Below, one piece after another: positions 8,045 through 9,403 of a DNA stretch of 9,403 nucleotides (position 1 is its first letter; each line of letters starts with the position of its first letter). This DNA comes from Pyrinomonas sp040289685. GTDB lineage: Bacteria > Acidobacteriota > Blastocatellia > Pyrinomonadales > Pyrinomonadaceae. A program made the position numbers and the translations under genes. Location of the stretch: positions 1-9,403 of the forward strand of contig NZ_PSLQ01000092.1 of NCBI RefSeq assembly GCF_040289685.1, written 5' to 3'. The notes below the pieces were generated by a model. The model saw only the letters and a list, made by a program, of their open reading frames with translations. It did no database searches and had not been told where the DNA came from.

Positions 8045-8623
8045 ATGGCCGTTGCTCTCAAACGTCTGCTCGTTGGTGAACCGCTACCGACCGAGCAGGC
8101 CATACACGAAAGGTTGACCAAGAAGACAGCGCTTGCGGTCTTCTCTTCCGACGCGCTTTCTTCAACGGCTTACGCTACTGAAGAGATCCTGTTGGTGCTG
8201 GCAGTTGCTGTCGCTTACGGCGACGCACGAGCTTTCGGCTACGTCATACCGATCTCGCTCTGCATCGTCGCGTTGATCGCCATCGTGAGCGCTAGCTACC
8301 GCCAGACGATCTACGCTTACCCTTCGGGCGGCGGGGCATATATCGTTGCGAAGGATAACCTTGGAACCATGACGGGACTCGTCGCCGGGGCCTCCTTGCT
8401 GGTCGATTACGTGCTGACGGTGGCCGTGTCGGTGTCGGCGGGAGTAGCAGCCATCACGTCGGCAGCGCAAAAGACGCGCTACGCTTGGTTGGACGAACAC
8501 AAGGTGCTGCTTTCGCTGCTGATCATCGCCTTTATCGCCATCGCCAATCTGCGCGGCGTACGCGAATCGGCACGCTCTTCTCCGTGCCGACCTACGCCTT
8601 TATCGTCTCTTTCCTCTTCATGA
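8045..8623 (+). CDS. kimA: KimA-type K+ importer, N-terminal part (apparent frameshift)
   Basis: This 192-codon frame encodes the first third of a KimA-like (formerly YdaO) K+/H+ symporter of the APC superfamily. Residues 1-175 match the family closely. TM1 has SSDALSSTAYATEE with D36 and Y43, the same numbers as the K+-binding Asp and Tyr of B. subtilis KimA. YPSGGGAYIVAKDNLG follows TM2, and TM3 has D121-Y122-x2-T125-x3-S129. After NLRGVRES (ending at 8569) the reading becomes Ser/Pro/Arg-rich and stops at 8621-8623. The true family sequence continues without a gap in the frame one base back (TLFSVPTYAFIVSF from 8572). One base therefore appears to be missing near 8568-8571, in what should read Ser-Gly-Thr. 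The upstream c-di-AMP riboswitch agrees with the assignment. Whether the lesion is biological or a sequencing error cannot be told here. Confidence 0.9.
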   Translation: MAVALKRLLVGEPLPTEQAIHERLTKKTALAVFSSDALSSTAYATEEILLVLAVAVAYGDARAFGYVIPISLCIVALIAIVSASYRQTIYAYPSGGGAYIVAKDNLGTMTGLVAGASLLVDYVLTVAVSVSAGVAAITSAAQKTRYAWLDEHKVLLSLLIIAFIAIANLRGVRESARSSPCRPTPLSSLSSS

Positions 8624-9403
8624 TCCTCATCGGGTTGATCGAATACCGTCAGGGCAAAGTTGCGCCGGTGATCGACAACCAGTTGAAGTTCGCCGAGGGC
8701 TACGCTCCGCAGCCGCTCACTTTCTTTCTCCTGCTCAGCGCTTTTTCCAATGGCTGTTCAGCGCTGACTGGCATCGAAGCTATTTCCAACGGCGTGCAAG
8801 CTTTCCGGCGACCGGAATCGCGCAACGCGGCGATCACGCTCGTCTGGATGGCGACGCTTCTTTCGGTGATGTTTCTCGGAACGAGCGCGCTGGCTTACCT
8901 TTACGGCGTTCACCCGCACGAGAACGAAACCGTCATCTCGCAATTCGCGCGCTTGATCTTCGTCGGACCGCTCGGGTGGTTCTATTATGTCGTGCAAGCG
9001 ACCACTGCGGCGATTCTGATCCTAGCGGCCAACACCTCCTTCGCCGACTTCCCGCGCTTAGCCTCGATCATGGCACGCGACCGCTTCCTGCCGCGGCAAC
9101 TCGCCACGCGCGGCGACCGCTTGGTCTTTTCAAACGGCATCATTCTGCTCGCAGCCTTCGCTGGCGTGCTCATTGCCGCTTTCGGCGGCGATACGCACCG
9201 GCTCATTCCGCTTTACGCCATCGGCGTTTTTCTCTCTTTCACCTTGTCGCAAGTTGGCATGGTGCGCCACTGGTGGCGCGAAAGACGTGCCTCTTTGCCG
9301 CCGAGCGATTCGATGGACGAAAGCGAGACGGGTCAACCGCCCGCTGGAAAGGGAACGGTTCGTTGGAGACGCGCCTTGTTCATCAGATTGCGGCGGCGCG
9401 GAG
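8572..9403 (+). pseudogene. kimA: KimA-type K+ importer, continuation in shifted frame, cut by window end
   Basis: This is the rest of the importer, read one frame back from the 8045 start. It is open from 8572 to the window edge, about 277 codons. It includes SAFSNGCSALTGIEAISNGV (TM6, with the T-G-x-E pair of the K+/H+ site), NETVISQFAR, the ILAANTSFADFPRLASIMAR segment, RGDRLVFSNGI and LIPLYAIGVFLSFTLSQVGM, all typical of KimA. The family is about 600 residues, so 100 or more C-terminal residues, including the cytosolic dimerisation domain, should lie beyond the window. An in-frame ATG at 8620 overlaps the stop of the first part (ATGA) but has no Shine-Dalgarno sequence and falls inside a membrane helix. 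Separate translation is therefore unlikely, and one interrupted gene is the better reading. If the missing base is a sequencing error, this is simply the 3' part of an intact kimA. Confidence 0.85.

Noticed and set aside
8561..8580. Programmed ribosomal frameshift in kimA
   Set aside because: No slippery heptamer or obvious downstream stimulator is visible, and KimA is not known for frameshifting. A missing base explains the data more simply.

Overview
The window is about 60% G+C chromosomal bacterial DNA, rich in CGCG, with long well-spaced genes and no mobile element, CRISPR array, tRNA or rRNA that I can see. The mix of a PilT-type ATPase, a zinc-ribbon/receiver protein, a very long TPR-sigma54 regulator and two APC-superfamily transporters recalls Acidobacteriota (perhaps Blastocatellia) or another deep, Gram-negative-like lineage. 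That is a judgement from gene style, not a search result.

Layout. (1) 1-206: leader without a convincing gene. (2) 207-2186, plus strand: a probable two-gene unit, a PilT/PilU-like type IV pilus ATPase followed 42 nt later by a small protein that joins an N-terminal four-cysteine zinc ribbon to a degenerate response-regulator receiver domain. (3) 2229-5345, minus strand: a 1038-residue transcription activator with a long TPR array, a possible GAF-like middle, an intact sigma54-interacting AAA+ domain and a Fis-type HTH. (4) 5613-7574, plus strand, divergent from the activator: a 12-TM APC-superfamily transporter with a cytosolic C-terminal domain. It keeps most of the positions that bind K+ in KimA. 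(5) 7575-8044: a 470-nt regulatory region with a likely promoter, a 12-bp hairpin, a clear c-di-AMP (ydaO/yuaA class) riboswitch and an intrinsic terminator. (6) 8045 to the window end, plus strand: a KimA-type K+ importer, interrupted by an apparent one-base deletion near 8568-8571 and cut off by the window edge.

Function. The right half is a potassium-homeostasis locus. When c-di-AMP is high, the riboswitch should stabilise its P1 helix, let the terminator form and shut off kimA. A 6-nt segment can pair either as part of an antiterminator or, in part, in P1, which gives a readable on/off mechanism. The neighbouring transporter may also move K+ but has no such riboswitch. The left half concerns type IV pilus (twitching/retraction) machinery and signalling. 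The most noteworthy points are the riboswitch-terminator-kimA unit with its frameshift, the K+-site residues in the neighbouring transporter, and the zinc-ribbon/pseudo-receiver protein linked to pilT.
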